Shown one piece after another: positions 17,644-25,742 of a stretch of DNA of 64,000 nt. Numbering within the stretch: the first letter of the stretch is position 1; the number at the start of each line of letters is the position of its first letter. Both the position numbers and the translations under genes were made by a program. Origin of the DNA: an uncultured Pontibacter sp. (GTDB taxonomy: Bacteria > Bacteroidota > Bacteroidia > Cytophagales > Hymenobacteraceae); contig NZ_CANMNI010000001.1 of the NCBI RefSeq assembly GCF_947499215.1, forward strand, positions 434,001 to 498,000. The letters are read 5' to 3'. The notes under the pieces are model-generated. The model searched no databases. It had not been told where the DNA came from and worked only from the letters and a program-made list of their open reading frames with translations.

Positions 17644-18486
17644 ATGGAAAAAACACTCAACATTATGGTGCCCGTGGACTTCACGCCGGTATCATTCAAG
17701 GCCCTACAATTTTTGAACCTCCTGCTGGAGAAAGCTCCGCTTAACCTCCATCTGGTGCATGTGATTCAGGTGAACGCCGCCGAATGGGCCGGCACCACCG
17801 ACTCCTCTGAAAGCATCGACAGAGAACAAATGTATGCCCAAGAGCAGCGGGCGAAGCAGCAATTCGACGAGCTCAGGAAACAGGCTGACATCGACTTCTC
17901 CAGCGCAGTAATATACGGCGGCCTTACCACAAGCCTAACCAAGTATGCCGAACAGCAGCAGATCGACCTGATCATCATGGGCACCGAGGGGGCTGATGGC
18001 TGGTACGAACGCCTCTCCGGTTCTGAAGCGCAGCACGTGGTGCGCCACACGCATATACCTGTCATCACGATCCAGAAGGACGCCTCTATCACGCCGATCA
18101 AAAACATCCTGTGGGTGGCCGATTTCTCAGCCGAGAAGCAGCCTGAGCAGTCAGTCAACACGATCAAGACACTGCAGCAGCTGTTTGGTGCCCAGTTGCA
18201 CCTGCTACAGATCATCGATAAGGGGGACACGCCGAAACTGGACTCGATCAAAGCCAACATGCAGCGTTTTGCGGAGGAACTACAGCTGCAAAACTTCGAG
18301 CTGCACTTTAAGAGTGATGATAAAGTGCCGGCCGGTGTGCGCAATTTTAACCAAGAGTCAGAGATGGACCTAGTACTGATTGGCACGCACGGTCGCAAAG
18401 GTTTCAGCCACATTTTCTACGGCAGCATCGCCGAGACGCTTGTAAACCACTGTATCCGACCGCTACTCACTTATCACCTCAATTAA
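17644..18486 (+). CDS. Universal stress protein, tandem UspA domains
   Basis: 280-residue cytosolic protein with two UspA domains. The first (about 1-145) starts NIMVPVDFTPVS and ends with the ATP-binding-like pattern IIMGTEGADG...VVRHTHIPVITI. The second (150-280) ends LVLIGTHGRKGF...LVNHCIRPLLTY, where G-T-H-G-R-K-G matches the nucleotide-binding loop. Such proteins are often controlled by Fnr-type regulators during low-oxygen stress. It lies 41 nt downstream of the methyltransferase and is probably in its operon. Confidence 0.9.
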   Translation: MEKTLNIMVPVDFTPVSFKALQFLNLLLEKAPLNLHLVHVIQVNAAEWAGTTDSSESIDREQMYAQEQRAKQQFDELRKQADIDFSSAVIYGGLTTSLTKYAEQQQIDLIIMGTEGADGWYERLSGSEAQHVVRHTHIPVITIQKDASITPIKNILWVADFSAEKQPEQSVNTIKTLQQLFGAQLHLLQIIDKGDTPKLDSIKANMQRFAEELQLQNFELHFKSDDKVPAGVRNFNQESEMDLVLIGTHGRKGFSHIFYGSIAETLVNHCIRPLLTYHLN

Positions 18487-18506
18487 AATAACTTCACTTA
18501 CAAAAA

Positions 18507-18530
18507 CCGGGAGAACTATACTTCTCCCGG
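18507..18530. repeat. Intergenic hairpin between uspA-like and porin genes
   Basis: 9-bp inverted repeat CCGGGAGAA / TTCTCCCGG. There is no T-run on the plus strand (TCCTTACG follows), but the A5 before it would give a T-run on the minus strand. It may attenuate or stabilise the plus-strand transcript. Confidence 0.5.
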
Positions 18531-18549
18531 TCCTTACGATTAACAGATT

Positions 18550-19959
18550 ATGCAAATAAAACTTGCGCTGGCAACCGCTTTGCTCATGTCTTTTTGGGGG
18601 CGTAGCGCTGCAGCTCAGGAACACCATGCCACAGAGCAGTTGCATGGCACCTTACAACAAACCGACACCGTACAGATCAGAAGTGCAAAGGACCTCTTCA
18701 CAAAAGGTGAAGTGAAAGGGCACGTGCGCAACTACTTCATGGCTACGTTCAACCACGGTTCCCTCTCCGACAACTACGCAAATGCCATCGGAGCGGAAAT
18801 CGCATATAAAACCGCCTCCTTGCATGGCTTCCGCTTTGGTTTTGCCGGACTATTTACCTATAACTTGTTCTCCTCAAACTTGGGCGAGCGCGACTTCATT
18901 GCTGAAAAGCACCCGAAACTGGAGATGGAGCTTTTCGATATCGAGGACCCGCACAACAAAGCCGATCTGGACCGACTGGATGAACTATACCTAGAATACA
19001 ACTCCACAAAGCTTCGGGCGAAAGTGGGTCGATTTAGTTTCACCTCTCCGCTGATGAATCCGCAGGACACGCGCATGAAGCCCTACTCCTTTCAGGGTAT
19101 AAAAGTGCAAGTGCCCCTGCAGGATAAGGGCCTTTTCACCATGGCTTGGTTTGATCATTTCTCACCCAGAAGTACCGTGGAGTGGTTTAAGGCGGACGAA
19201 ACGATCGGAATTTTCTCACCGGGGGTTGATGAATGGGGCAACCCCTCGGCCTACGCGCACCACACCCAGACCAAAGGCGTGGCCGTGTCCGGCCTGCAGC
19301 TAAACCCTGATAAACGTCTGAAAGCCGAAGCTTGGAACTACTGGATTGAGAACGTATCCAACAACAGCTACGGCAGAGCAATTATTGAAGTGTCGCCACT
19401 GGTAAAGGCAGGCGTAGAAGGTTTGTACCAATTTCAAATCGGAAACGGTGGCAACCCTGAAAGTACACAGGTATACTTCCCGGATCAGAAGCAATGGCTG
19501 GCTGGCGGTATGCTGGCCTATGAACCCAATAACCTGCATTTGTCGCTTAACTACCTGCATATTGACGGGGACGGGCGCTTCCTGTTTCCGCGGGAATGGG
19601 GGCGTGAGCAGTTCTTTGCGACAATCTCCAGAGGCCGAATGGAAGGTATGGGCAAGTCGGATCTGCTTGTGGCCAAGGCCCGCAAAAAATGGGCAGGCAA
19701 CTTCTCCTCAGAAGTAGCGCTAGCCAAATCTTGGCTGCCGGCACCAGACGATTACAAGTCTAACAAGTACGGTGCGATGTCCTATTGGGGCTGGGTCGCC
19801 GACCTGAACTATGCTCCTTCTAAACCATTGCTGGACGGGCTTAGCTTTCGATTACTTTACATCGGCAGGGCATCACCGGACATGGATATTCCGCTGAAGG
19901 ACATGTATTACAATACCAACTTTCACAACATCAATTTCGTGACCCAGCTGACTTTTTAA
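18550..19959 (+). CDS. Outer-membrane porin-like beta-barrel (OprD-like)
   Basis: 469-residue exported protein with a signal peptide ending SAAAQ. The mature part contains many amphipathic strands, a porin-like N-terminal region (FTKGEVKGHVRNYFMATFN) and a final strand ending VTQLTF with the terminal phenylalanine of outer-membrane barrels. DELYLEYNSTKLRAKVGRF, preceding the constriction-like segment, resembles OprD/OprM-type porins. It probably lets small solutes through the outer membrane; the substrate is unknown. It lies 63 nt after the UspA gene, with a hairpin between them. Confidence 0.8.
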   Translation: MQIKLALATALLMSFWGRSAAAQEHHATEQLHGTLQQTDTVQIRSAKDLFTKGEVKGHVRNYFMATFNHGSLSDNYANAIGAEIAYKTASLHGFRFGFAGLFTYNLFSSNLGERDFIAEKHPKLEMELFDIEDPHNKADLDRLDELYLEYNSTKLRAKVGRFSFTSPLMNPQDTRMKPYSFQGIKVQVPLQDKGLFTMAWFDHFSPRSTVEWFKADETIGIFSPGVDEWGNPSAYAHHTQTKGVAVSGLQLNPDKRLKAEAWNYWIENVSNNSYGRAIIEVSPLVKAGVEGLYQFQIGNGGNPESTQVYFPDQKQWLAGGMLAYEPNNLHLSLNYLHIDGDGRFLFPREWGREQFFATISRGRMEGMGKSDLLVAKARKKWAGNFSSEVALAKSWLPAPDDYKSNKYGAMSYWGWVADLNYAPSKPLLDGLSFRLLYIGRASPDMDIPLKDMYYNTNFHNINFVTQLTF

Positions 19960-19966
19960 GCCTTGT

Positions 19967-20012
19967 GTGACAAATGTCATATTTACTGTACTTAACCTTT
20001 GTTAATTTAGCA
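19967..20012 (+). promoter_or_regulatory. Crp/Fnr-type operator upstream of peroxiredoxin
   Basis: GTGAC-AAAT-GTCAT palindrome at 19967-19980, preceded by T. A degenerate -7 (TAATTTAG, 20003-20010) lies at the 22-nt spacing; a better match (AACCTTTG, 19994-20001) lies at only 13 nt. The start site is therefore ambiguous. Confidence 0.65.
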
Positions 20013-20064
20013 TAAACTAATAAAGCAACAGCTGAATTAGACTTTTAACCTAAAACCCAAAACC

Positions 20065-20715
20065 ATGGAAGAAGCAACAGTAAACACAATGCCGCGGATC
20101 GGTGATAAGGCGCCAGACTTTGAAGCCAACACTACCACCGGACCGCTCAAGTTCTCAGAATATAGCAAAGGAAGCTGGGTTATCCTGTTTTCGCACCCTG
20201 CCGACTTCACACCTGTCTGCACAACAGAGTTGAGCGGCTTTGCACAGGAGCAGGACAGCTTTTTCGCGCAGCACAACACCAAACTGATCGGTCTGAGCAT
20301 CGACAGCATCCACTCGCATATCGCTTGGGTGCAGAACGTGCGCGAGAAGACCGGTGTATACTTCAAGTTCCCGATCATTGCCGACATCGACATGAAGGTA
20401 GCCAAGCTCTATGGTATGCTGCAGCCCGGTGAGAGCGAAACAGCAGCCGTTCGCGCGGTGTTTGTCATCGATCCGGAGGGCATTATCCGACTGATCATGT
20501 ACTACCCGCTCAACGTGGGCCGCAACATGGAGGAAATCAAGCGGGTGTTGGTGGCCTTGCAAACTGCCTCTGAAAACCAAGTAGCCCTGCCGCTTAACTG
20601 GCAGCCCGGCGATAAGGTGATCGTTCCGCCACCAAAGAACTTGGCTGCGCTAGACGAGCGTGTTAACAGCGACCTCGAAATGGTGGACTTCTATCTGGCC
20701 AAAAAGAACCTATAA
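20065..20715 (+). CDS. 1-Cys peroxiredoxin (Prx6/AhpC-TSA family)
   Basis: 216-residue cytosolic peroxidase. The catalytic motif PADFTPVCTTE holds the peroxidatic cysteine near residue 52 with the upstream T/P residues intact. The C-terminal Prx domain follows (RVLVALQTA...ALPLNWQPGD), typical of Prx6-type enzymes. No resolving cysteine is evident. Prx6 enzymes reduce H2O2, organic peroxides or peroxynitrite, and can also act on persulfides. An upstream Crp/Fnr-type operator ties it to the sulfur regulon. Confidence 0.92.
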   Translation: MEEATVNTMPRIGDKAPDFEANTTTGPLKFSEYSKGSWVILFSHPADFTPVCTTELSGFAQEQDSFFAQHNTKLIGLSIDSIHSHIAWVQNVREKTGVYFKFPIIADIDMKVAKLYGMLQPGESETAAVRAVFVIDPEGIIRLIMYYPLNVGRNMEEIKRVLVALQTASENQVALPLNWQPGDKVIVPPPKNLAALDERVNSDLEMVDFYLAKKNL

Positions 20716-20730
20716 GAGCAAATAAATCGT

Positions 20731-20768
20731 AAAGCCCCCTATGTGACTTACATCACTGTGGGGGCTTT
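20731..20768 (+). terminator. Terminator hairpin with an operator in its loop
   Basis: 9-bp stem AAAGCCCCC (20731-20739) / GGGGGCTTT (20760-20768), followed by ATACAT. The 20-nt loop contains the GTGAC-N4-ATCAC operator of the next gene (20743-20756). It probably ends the peroxiredoxin transcript while carrying the next promoter's operator. Confidence 0.65.
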
Positions 20769-20788
20769 ATACATACCGTATCTTTGTA
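20743..20788 (+). promoter_or_regulatory. Crp/Fnr-type operator and -7 element
   Basis: GTGAC-TTAC-ATCAC (20743-20756), then exactly 22 nt, then TATCTTTGTA (20779-20788). It drives the first persulfide dioxygenase-rhodanese gene. Confidence 0.8.
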
Positions 20789-20852
20789 TCATAAATCGGA
20801 AAACCTCTTTTGAGTGATTTCCATGAATTATAAAAAGTAAAACCCAAAACCC

Positions 20853-22190
20853 ATGAAGATAGAACAGTTTGAAGACAAAGGCTTAGCACATTACGCTTAT
20901 GCCATACTGAGTGAAAAAACAGGTGAAGTAGTGTTGGTGGATCCGGCACGCAATCCACAGCCATACTACGACTTCGCAGAGAAAAACAATGCGAAAATAG
21001 TAGGCGTGATCGAGACGCACCCACACGCTGACTTCGTGAGTTCGCACTTGGAAATTCATGAGAAAACTGGTGCGACTATTTATGCCCACAGCATGGTTGG
21101 TGCCGACTACCCGCATACTGCATTTGACGAGGGTGCTGTTCTGGAGATCGGTGATGTGAAACTGAAATCAATCCATACCCCGGGTCACTCCCCTGACGGC
21201 ATCAGCATTGTGCTGGAGCACGAAGGCAAGGATAAGGCCGTATTCACCGGCGATACCTTGTTCATTGGAGACGTGGGTCGTCCGGATTTGCGCGAGAGCG
21301 CTGGTAACATTACCGCCAAGCGTGAAGAGTTGGCTCGCCAGATGTACCACAGTACGCGCGAAAAGCTAATGAAGCTGGACGATGATGTGCTGGTATACCC
21401 TGCGCACGGAGCCGGAACGCTTTGCGGTAAAGGCCTGAGCGAAGCCAACAGCAGCACCATCGGAGCTGAGAAAATGAGCAACTACGCCCTGCAGGAAATG
21501 AGCGAAGACGCTTTTGTGAAAGTGCTCACAGAAGACCAGCCGTTTATACCGAAATACTTCGGCTACGATGTGGGGCTGAACAAACAAGGCGCGCCTTCCT
21601 ACCAGCCTAGTCTGGATAAAGTGAAGAAGCTGGAGAAAAACTACAAGCCTAGCAAAGGCGCTGTCATCGTGGATGGTCGTAGCGAGAAAGTCTTCAAAAA
21701 AGGACACCTTGAAGGCGCGATCAACATCCAGAACGGCGGCAAGTTTGAGACGTGGCTGGGTAGCATCGTAGGCCCTAACGAGCGCTATTACCTGATCGCA
21801 GAATCAGAAGAAGAACTGAACGACCTGATCCAAAAAGCCTCCAAGATCGGTTATGAACTGTTGATCGAAGGTGCTTTTGTGCAGACCGAAGCCGCCGAGG
21901 AGAAATCTCCTGAAATCAATGTTACTGAATTTAAAGAGAATCAGAACCAGTATACCATCGTGGACATCCGCAATGCCTCTGAAGTGAAGGGTGGCAAATT
22001 CTTTGACAAGGCCATCAACATCCCGCTTCCAGAACTGCGTGAGCGTGCCAAAGAGATCCCGTCAGACAAACCAGTGGTAGTACACTGTGCCGGCGGTTAC
22101 CGCTCAGCGGCAGGTAGCAGCATCATAGAGGCTGCCTTGCCAGACACGAAGGTGCTTGACCTGAGTGAAGCCGTAAACGACTTCAAATAA
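20853..22190 (+). CDS. Persulfide dioxygenase-rhodanese fusion (CstB/ETHE1-like), copy 1
   Basis: 445-residue cytosolic protein. An N-terminal metallo-beta-lactamase fold (1-240) carries the iron-binding motif THPHADFVSSH, then HTPGHSPD, FTGDTLFIGDVGRPDL and YPAHGAG, all typical of ETHE1/persulfide dioxygenases. A first rhodanese domain (about 265-355) lacks an active cysteine (YYLIAES where the Cys loop should be). A second (365-445) has the active loop HCAGGYRS. This matches CstB-type enzymes, which oxidise persulfide to thiosulfate. It is about 25 residues shorter than copy 2 downstream. A hairpin terminator follows. Confidence 0.9.
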   Translation: MKIEQFEDKGLAHYAYAILSEKTGEVVLVDPARNPQPYYDFAEKNNAKIVGVIETHPHADFVSSHLEIHEKTGATIYAHSMVGADYPHTAFDEGAVLEIGDVKLKSIHTPGHSPDGISIVLEHEGKDKAVFTGDTLFIGDVGRPDLRESAGNITAKREELARQMYHSTREKLMKLDDDVLVYPAHGAGTLCGKGLSEANSSTIGAEKMSNYALQEMSEDAFVKVLTEDQPFIPKYFGYDVGLNKQGAPSYQPSLDKVKKLEKNYKPSKGAVIVDGRSEKVFKKGHLEGAINIQNGGKFETWLGSIVGPNERYYLIAESEEELNDLIQKASKIGYELLIEGAFVQTEAAEEKSPEINVTEFKENQNQYTIVDIRNASEVKGGKFFDKAINIPLPELRERAKEIPSDKPVVVHCAGGYRSAAGSSIIEAALPDTKVLDLSEAVNDFK

Positions 22191-22212
22191 GCGACATATA
22201 AATTAATAATTA

Positions 22213-22249
22213 CCAGTGCGGGTGCTTTTAGTGCCTGCACTGGTTTTTT
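22213..22249 (+). terminator. Rho-independent terminator
   Basis: Stem CCAGTGC / GCACTGG (22213-22219, 22237-22243) followed by TTTTTTG. It ends the first persulfide dioxygenase gene. Confidence 0.85.
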
Positions 22250-22308
22250 GCTTTATACTTACTACCCGTTAAAATCTATTCAAACCTTTACGACACGTAT
22301 ACTATACC

Positions 22309-22956
22309 ATGGAAATACCGCAGAAAGAAGATATCCTGAAAAGATTCCCGCAGTTTGAGCAAACCCTCCTCGACGAGATACTCGCACACAGCACGATCCG
22401 GCATGTGGAGGAAGGCGAAGAGGTGATGCGCACCGGGCAGTACATCCGCTCCACGGTGCTGCTCCTGAGCGGCCTGCTGAAGGTATACCGCGAGGATGAC
22501 GAAGGCAATGAGTTCCTGATGTATTACCTCGAACCGGGAAGCGCCTGCGCCCTCTCCATGATGTGCACAGCCCGTAACGAGCAAAGCCAGATCATGGCGA
22601 AAGCCGTTACAGAATCAGAAGTTATTCTGATACCTTCTCACCTTTCTGAGCAATGGTTGGCCAAGTATAAGAGCTGGCACAATTTCGTGATCGCCTCCTA
22701 CCGCCAGCGCTTCGAAGAGCTGTTGCAAACCCTCGACAGCATAGCCTTCAAAGGCCTCGACGAGCGCCTTTTGTTCTACCTCAAGCGCCACGTAAAAGTA
22801 AGCGGAAAAGAGATCCGCCTCTCCCATCAGCAAATCGCCCTCGAGCTCAATAGCTCCCGCGAAGTTATCTCCCGACTGCTCAAAAAACTAGAGCAAACCG
22901 GCGCCATCACCCTACACAGAAATTACATCGAAGTACATGATCTGGAAGTAGTTTAG
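22309..22956 (+). CDS. Crp/Fnr-family regulator, candidate controller of the sulfur regulon
   Basis: 215-residue transcription factor: cyclic-nucleotide-binding-like beta-roll (about 25-115), dimer helix (125-150) and winged helix (150-215). The recognition helix SSREVISRLLKKLE keeps the R-E-x3-R residues that contact TGTGA half-sites in CRP, which fits the GTGAC half-sites found nearby. It lacks FNR's N-terminal iron-sulfur cysteines. Two cysteines lie in the effector domain (GSACALSMMC), and could sense persulfide or redox state (inference). No operator is seen before its own start, so it may be expressed constitutively. It lies between the first persulfide dioxygenase and the TauE/SafE gene. 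Confidence 0.88.
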   Translation: MEIPQKEDILKRFPQFEQTLLDEILAHSTIRHVEEGEEVMRTGQYIRSTVLLLSGLLKVYREDDEGNEFLMYYLEPGSACALSMMCTARNEQSQIMAKAVTESEVILIPSHLSEQWLAKYKSWHNFVIASYRQRFEELLQTLDSIAFKGLDERLLFYLKRHVKVSGKEIRLSHQQIALELNSSREVISRLLKKLEQTGAITLHRNYIEVHDLEVV

Positions 22957-22959
22957 AAT

Positions 22960-23090
22960 GTTCTGAGTCCCGAGTTCTGAGTCGTGAATTGAATTCTAAT
23001 TTCATGAATATATCTGCTCGTGAACAACCAGATCAGGTGTGAAAAACACACCTGTCTCCATATCCCAACACAGAACTCGAGATTCAGAAC
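22960..23090. repeat. Nested imperfect inverted repeat, low-complexity intergenic element
   Basis: Outer arms 22960-22982 and 23068-23090 are inverted copies (20 of 23 positions match) built from GTTCTGAGT-like units. Inside lies a perfect hairpin, CAGGTGTG-AAAAA-CACACCTG (23034-23054). No U-tract follows. It fills the space between the regulator gene and the next operator. Confidence 0.7.
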
Positions 23091-23107
23091 TCAGAACTCT
23101 TCCAAGT

Positions 23108-23153
23108 GTGATAATAGTCACTGCCAGCCCTTCAGGATCGCCCTACCTTTGTA
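23108..23153 (+). promoter_or_regulatory. Crp/Fnr-type operator and -7 element
   Basis: GTGAT-AATA-GTCAC (23108-23121), 22 nt, then TACCTTTGTA (23144-23153). It lies upstream of the TauE/SafE gene. Confidence 0.8.
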
Positions 23154-23181
23154 TCAGATTACAAAACAAACAACATAATCA

Positions 23182-24045
23182 ATGGAAATACTAGGTTATA
23201 TTGCGGCCCTCCTGATTGGGCTTTCTCTCGGATTAATCGGTGGCGGTGGCTCTATTCTGACGGTGCCGGTTTTGGTGTACCTGATCGGGTTAAGTCCCGT
23301 TATCTCAACGGCTTACTCCCTGTTTATCGTGGGACTTACCAGTCTGGTGGGTTCTTACAAGTTCTATAAAAATGGGTTGGTCAGCATGAAGACGGCCGTG
23401 GTGTTCGGTCTGCCCTCTATTGTGGCGGTATACCTGACGCGACGCTACTTGGTACCGGCCATACCAGAGGAAATTTTCTCGGTGGGTGACTTTATGGTGA
23501 CCAAAGGCATTATGCTCATGCTGCTTTTCGCCGGCCTAATGGTGTTTGCCTCCATCAGCATGATCAAGAAAAAGAAAGTGCCTGTTACAGCTCCTACTGA
23601 ACCTGTGGACATGGTGGACGAGAACATTGACACGGAAATAGACGTGGAAGGAAACGGCACGCCACACCCGAAGCCAAAATTCAACTACGGCGGCATTCTG
23701 GCCGAGGGTCTGGTAGTAGGTACCTTGACCGGTTTAGTTGGTGCTGGCGGTGGTTTCTTGATTATACCCGCGTTGGTACTGTTCAGTAAGCTCGACATGA
23801 AAATGGCCGTGGGTACCTCCCTTCTTATTATCGCGGCTAAGTCGCTCTTCGGATTCATCGGTGATATTTTCAACTACGAGATCGACTGGATGTTCCTCGG
23901 TATTTTCTCTGCCATTTCGATTGCCGGCATCTTTGTTGGCACCTATCTTTCCGCCAAGATCCATGCCGATAAACTTAAAACCGCTTTTGGTTGGTTCGTC
24001 TTGGTGATGGGCCTTTATATCATCGGAAAAGAGCTTTTCTTCTAA
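23182..24045 (+). CDS. TauE/SafE family sulfite/organosulfonate exporter
   Basis: 287-residue membrane protein with about eight helices in two repeats. Each repeat starts with the family's glycine-rich motif: LGLIGGGGSILTVP near residue 18 and GTLTGLVGAGGGFLIIP near 180. A charged loop (about 135-165, rich in D/E) separates the halves. TauE/SafE proteins export sulfite, sulfoacetate or related anions. Placed between two persulfide dioxygenase genes, it probably removes sulfite made by persulfide oxidation. It has its own Crp/Fnr-type operator. Confidence 0.9.
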   Translation: MEILGYIAALLIGLSLGLIGGGGSILTVPVLVYLIGLSPVISTAYSLFIVGLTSLVGSYKFYKNGLVSMKTAVVFGLPSIVAVYLTRRYLVPAIPEEIFSVGDFMVTKGIMLMLLFAGLMVFASISMIKKKKVPVTAPTEPVDMVDENIDTEIDVEGNGTPHPKPKFNYGGILAEGLVVGTLTGLVGAGGGFLIIPALVLFSKLDMKMAVGTSLLIIAAKSLFGFIGDIFNYEIDWMFLGIFSAISIAGIFVGTYLSAKIHADKLKTAFGWFVLVMGLYIIGKELFF

Positions 24046-24059
24046 AAAAAATTACCTGC

Positions 24060-24105
24060 GTGACCAATGTCACTGTGTCGCGCTGATTATATGCTGATAT
24101 TTGTA
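24060..24105 (+). promoter_or_regulatory. Crp/Fnr-type operator and -7 element
   Basis: GTGAC-CAAT-GTCAC, a perfect palindrome in its arms (24060-24073), then 22 nt, then GATATTTGTA (24096-24105). It lies upstream of the second persulfide dioxygenase gene. Confidence 0.85.
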
Positions 24106-24167
24106 TTGTCATCGGATGAGAAGGTGACAGCTAATTCAAAAAACAAAAAACTCAAAATTCTATACCC

Positions 24168-25580
24168 ATGAAAGTAGAACAGATCTATACCGGATGTTTG
24201 GCACAGGGTGCTTACTACATCGAGAGTAAAGGCGAAGTAGCCATTGTTGACCCACTGCGTGAGATCAAACCATACTTGGAGAAAGCTGAAAAAGACAACG
24301 CTAAAATCAAGTATGTGCTGGAGACACACTTCCACGCCGACTTCGTTTCGGGTCACGTTGACCTGGCAAAAGCCACTGGCGCTCAAATCGTATTCGGTCC
24401 TAATGCCCAGCCTACTTTTGAGGCGCATATTGCCACCGACGGCGAAGAACTGAAACTAGGTGACGTGACGATCAAGGTGCTGCACACACCGGGTCACACC
24501 ATGGAGTCTACTACTTTCCTGCTGCTCGACGAAAACGGCAAAGAGCACGCGATCTTCTCTGGCGACACGCTGTTTATCGGTGACGTAGGACGTCCTGACT
24601 TGGCTGTAAAATCTGACCTGACAGAAGAGCAACTGGCTCAACACCTGTTCGACTCACTGCGCAACAAGATCATGACCTTGCCTGATGACGTGATCGTTTA
24701 CCCTGCGCACGGTGCTGGATCGGCTTGCGGCAAGAACATGAGCAAGGAAACAACCGACCTATTGGGTAACCAGAAAAAGAACAACTACGCCCTGCGTGCC
24801 GATATGTCGAAAGAGGAGTTCGTGAAAGAGGTGACAGAAGGTTTGCTTCCTCCTCCGGGCTACTTCCCGATGAACGTGAAGATGAACAAGGAAGGTTACG
24901 CGAACATCGAGGACGTACTAACACAAGGCCAGCAGGCGCTGTCACCAGAGGCTTTTGAAGCCGCTGTGAACGAAACAGGCGCTCTCGTGCTGGATACACG
25001 CCAGCCAGAGACTTTCGCTAAAGGGTTTATACCGAACTCCATCAACATCGGCATCGACGGTAACTTCGCCCCTTGGATCGGCGCTTTAATTCCGGATATT
25101 CAGCAGCCGATTCTGTTTATCGCTGACGAAGGCCGCGAAGAGGAAGTAGTAACAAGACTGGCCCGTGTAGGGTATGACTACGCATTGGGTTACCTGAAAG
25201 GCGGGTTTGAGGCTTGGAAAGCCGCAGGTATGGAAGTTGACTCTATCAAGTCAATCTCAGCTGCAGATTTCGCTGCCGACTATGCTAAAAACAACAGCAT
25301 AAAAGTAGTGGATGTGCGCAAGCCGGGCGAGTATCAGGCAGAGCATGTGGAAACAGCTCAGCATGCACCGCTAGACTACCTGAACGACCACTTGGCCGAG
25401 CTGCCGAAAGAAGAGAATATGTACCTGCACTGTGCCGGTGGCTACCGCTCAATGATCGCAGCTTCTATCCTGAAGGCAAGAGGCTTTGACAACGTGGTCA
25501 ACGTAGAAGGTGGCTTTAAGGCCATTTCAGAAACTGACGTGCCTAGAACGGCCTACGTTTGCCCTTCTACATTAAAATAA
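24168..25580 (+). CDS. Persulfide dioxygenase-rhodanese fusion (CstB-like), copy 2
   Basis: 470-residue paralogue of the 20.9-kb gene with the same order. The metallo-beta-lactamase domain has THFHADFVSGH, HTPGHTMES, FSGDTLFIGDVGRPDL and YPAHGAGSACGK. A first rhodanese domain (about 275-365) has LDTRQPETF but no catalytic cysteine (ILFIADEGRE). A second (370-465) has the active loop HCAGGYRS. Predicted to oxidise glutathione- or low-molecular-weight persulfide and to transfer the sulfane sulfur within one chain. It has its own operator upstream and a strong terminator downstream. Two copies in one regulon may differ in substrate or oxygen range (inference). Confidence 0.9.
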   Translation: MKVEQIYTGCLAQGAYYIESKGEVAIVDPLREIKPYLEKAEKDNAKIKYVLETHFHADFVSGHVDLAKATGAQIVFGPNAQPTFEAHIATDGEELKLGDVTIKVLHTPGHTMESTTFLLLDENGKEHAIFSGDTLFIGDVGRPDLAVKSDLTEEQLAQHLFDSLRNKIMTLPDDVIVYPAHGAGSACGKNMSKETTDLLGNQKKNNYALRADMSKEEFVKEVTEGLLPPPGYFPMNVKMNKEGYANIEDVLTQGQQALSPEAFEAAVNETGALVLDTRQPETFAKGFIPNSINIGIDGNFAPWIGALIPDIQQPILFIADEGREEEVVTRLARVGYDYALGYLKGGFEAWKAAGMEVDSIKSISAADFAADYAKNNSIKVVDVRKPGEYQAEHVETAQHAPLDYLNDHLAELPKEENMYLHCAGGYRSMIAASILKARGFDNVVNVEGGFKAISETDVPRTAYVCPSTLK

Positions 25581-25609
25581 AATGGTTTAGTATAGTTGAT
25601 TAAGTGTTT

Positions 25610-25642
25610 CGGGGTCGGTTAATAGCCGACCCCGATCATTTT
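25610..25642 (+). terminator. Rho-independent terminator
   Basis: Perfect 9-bp stem CGGGGTCGG / CCGACCCCG (25610-25618, 25626-25634) with a TTAATAG loop, followed by ATCATTTT. Confidence 0.8.
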
Positions 25643-25657
25643 GATAAAAACTACTGC

Positions 25658-25703
25658 GTGACCAAAGTCACTGAACCTGTTTAGTTATACCTGTACCTTT
25701 GTA
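25658..25703 (+). promoter_or_regulatory. Crp/Fnr-type operator and -7 element
   Basis: GTGAC-CAAA-GTCAC (25658-25671), 22 nt, then TACCTTTGTA (25694-25703). It lies upstream of the rhodanese-YeeE-YeeE genes. Confidence 0.85.
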
Positions 25704-25742
25704 TTGTAAACTTTAATTCACTAACAACAAGACATAAAAGCC

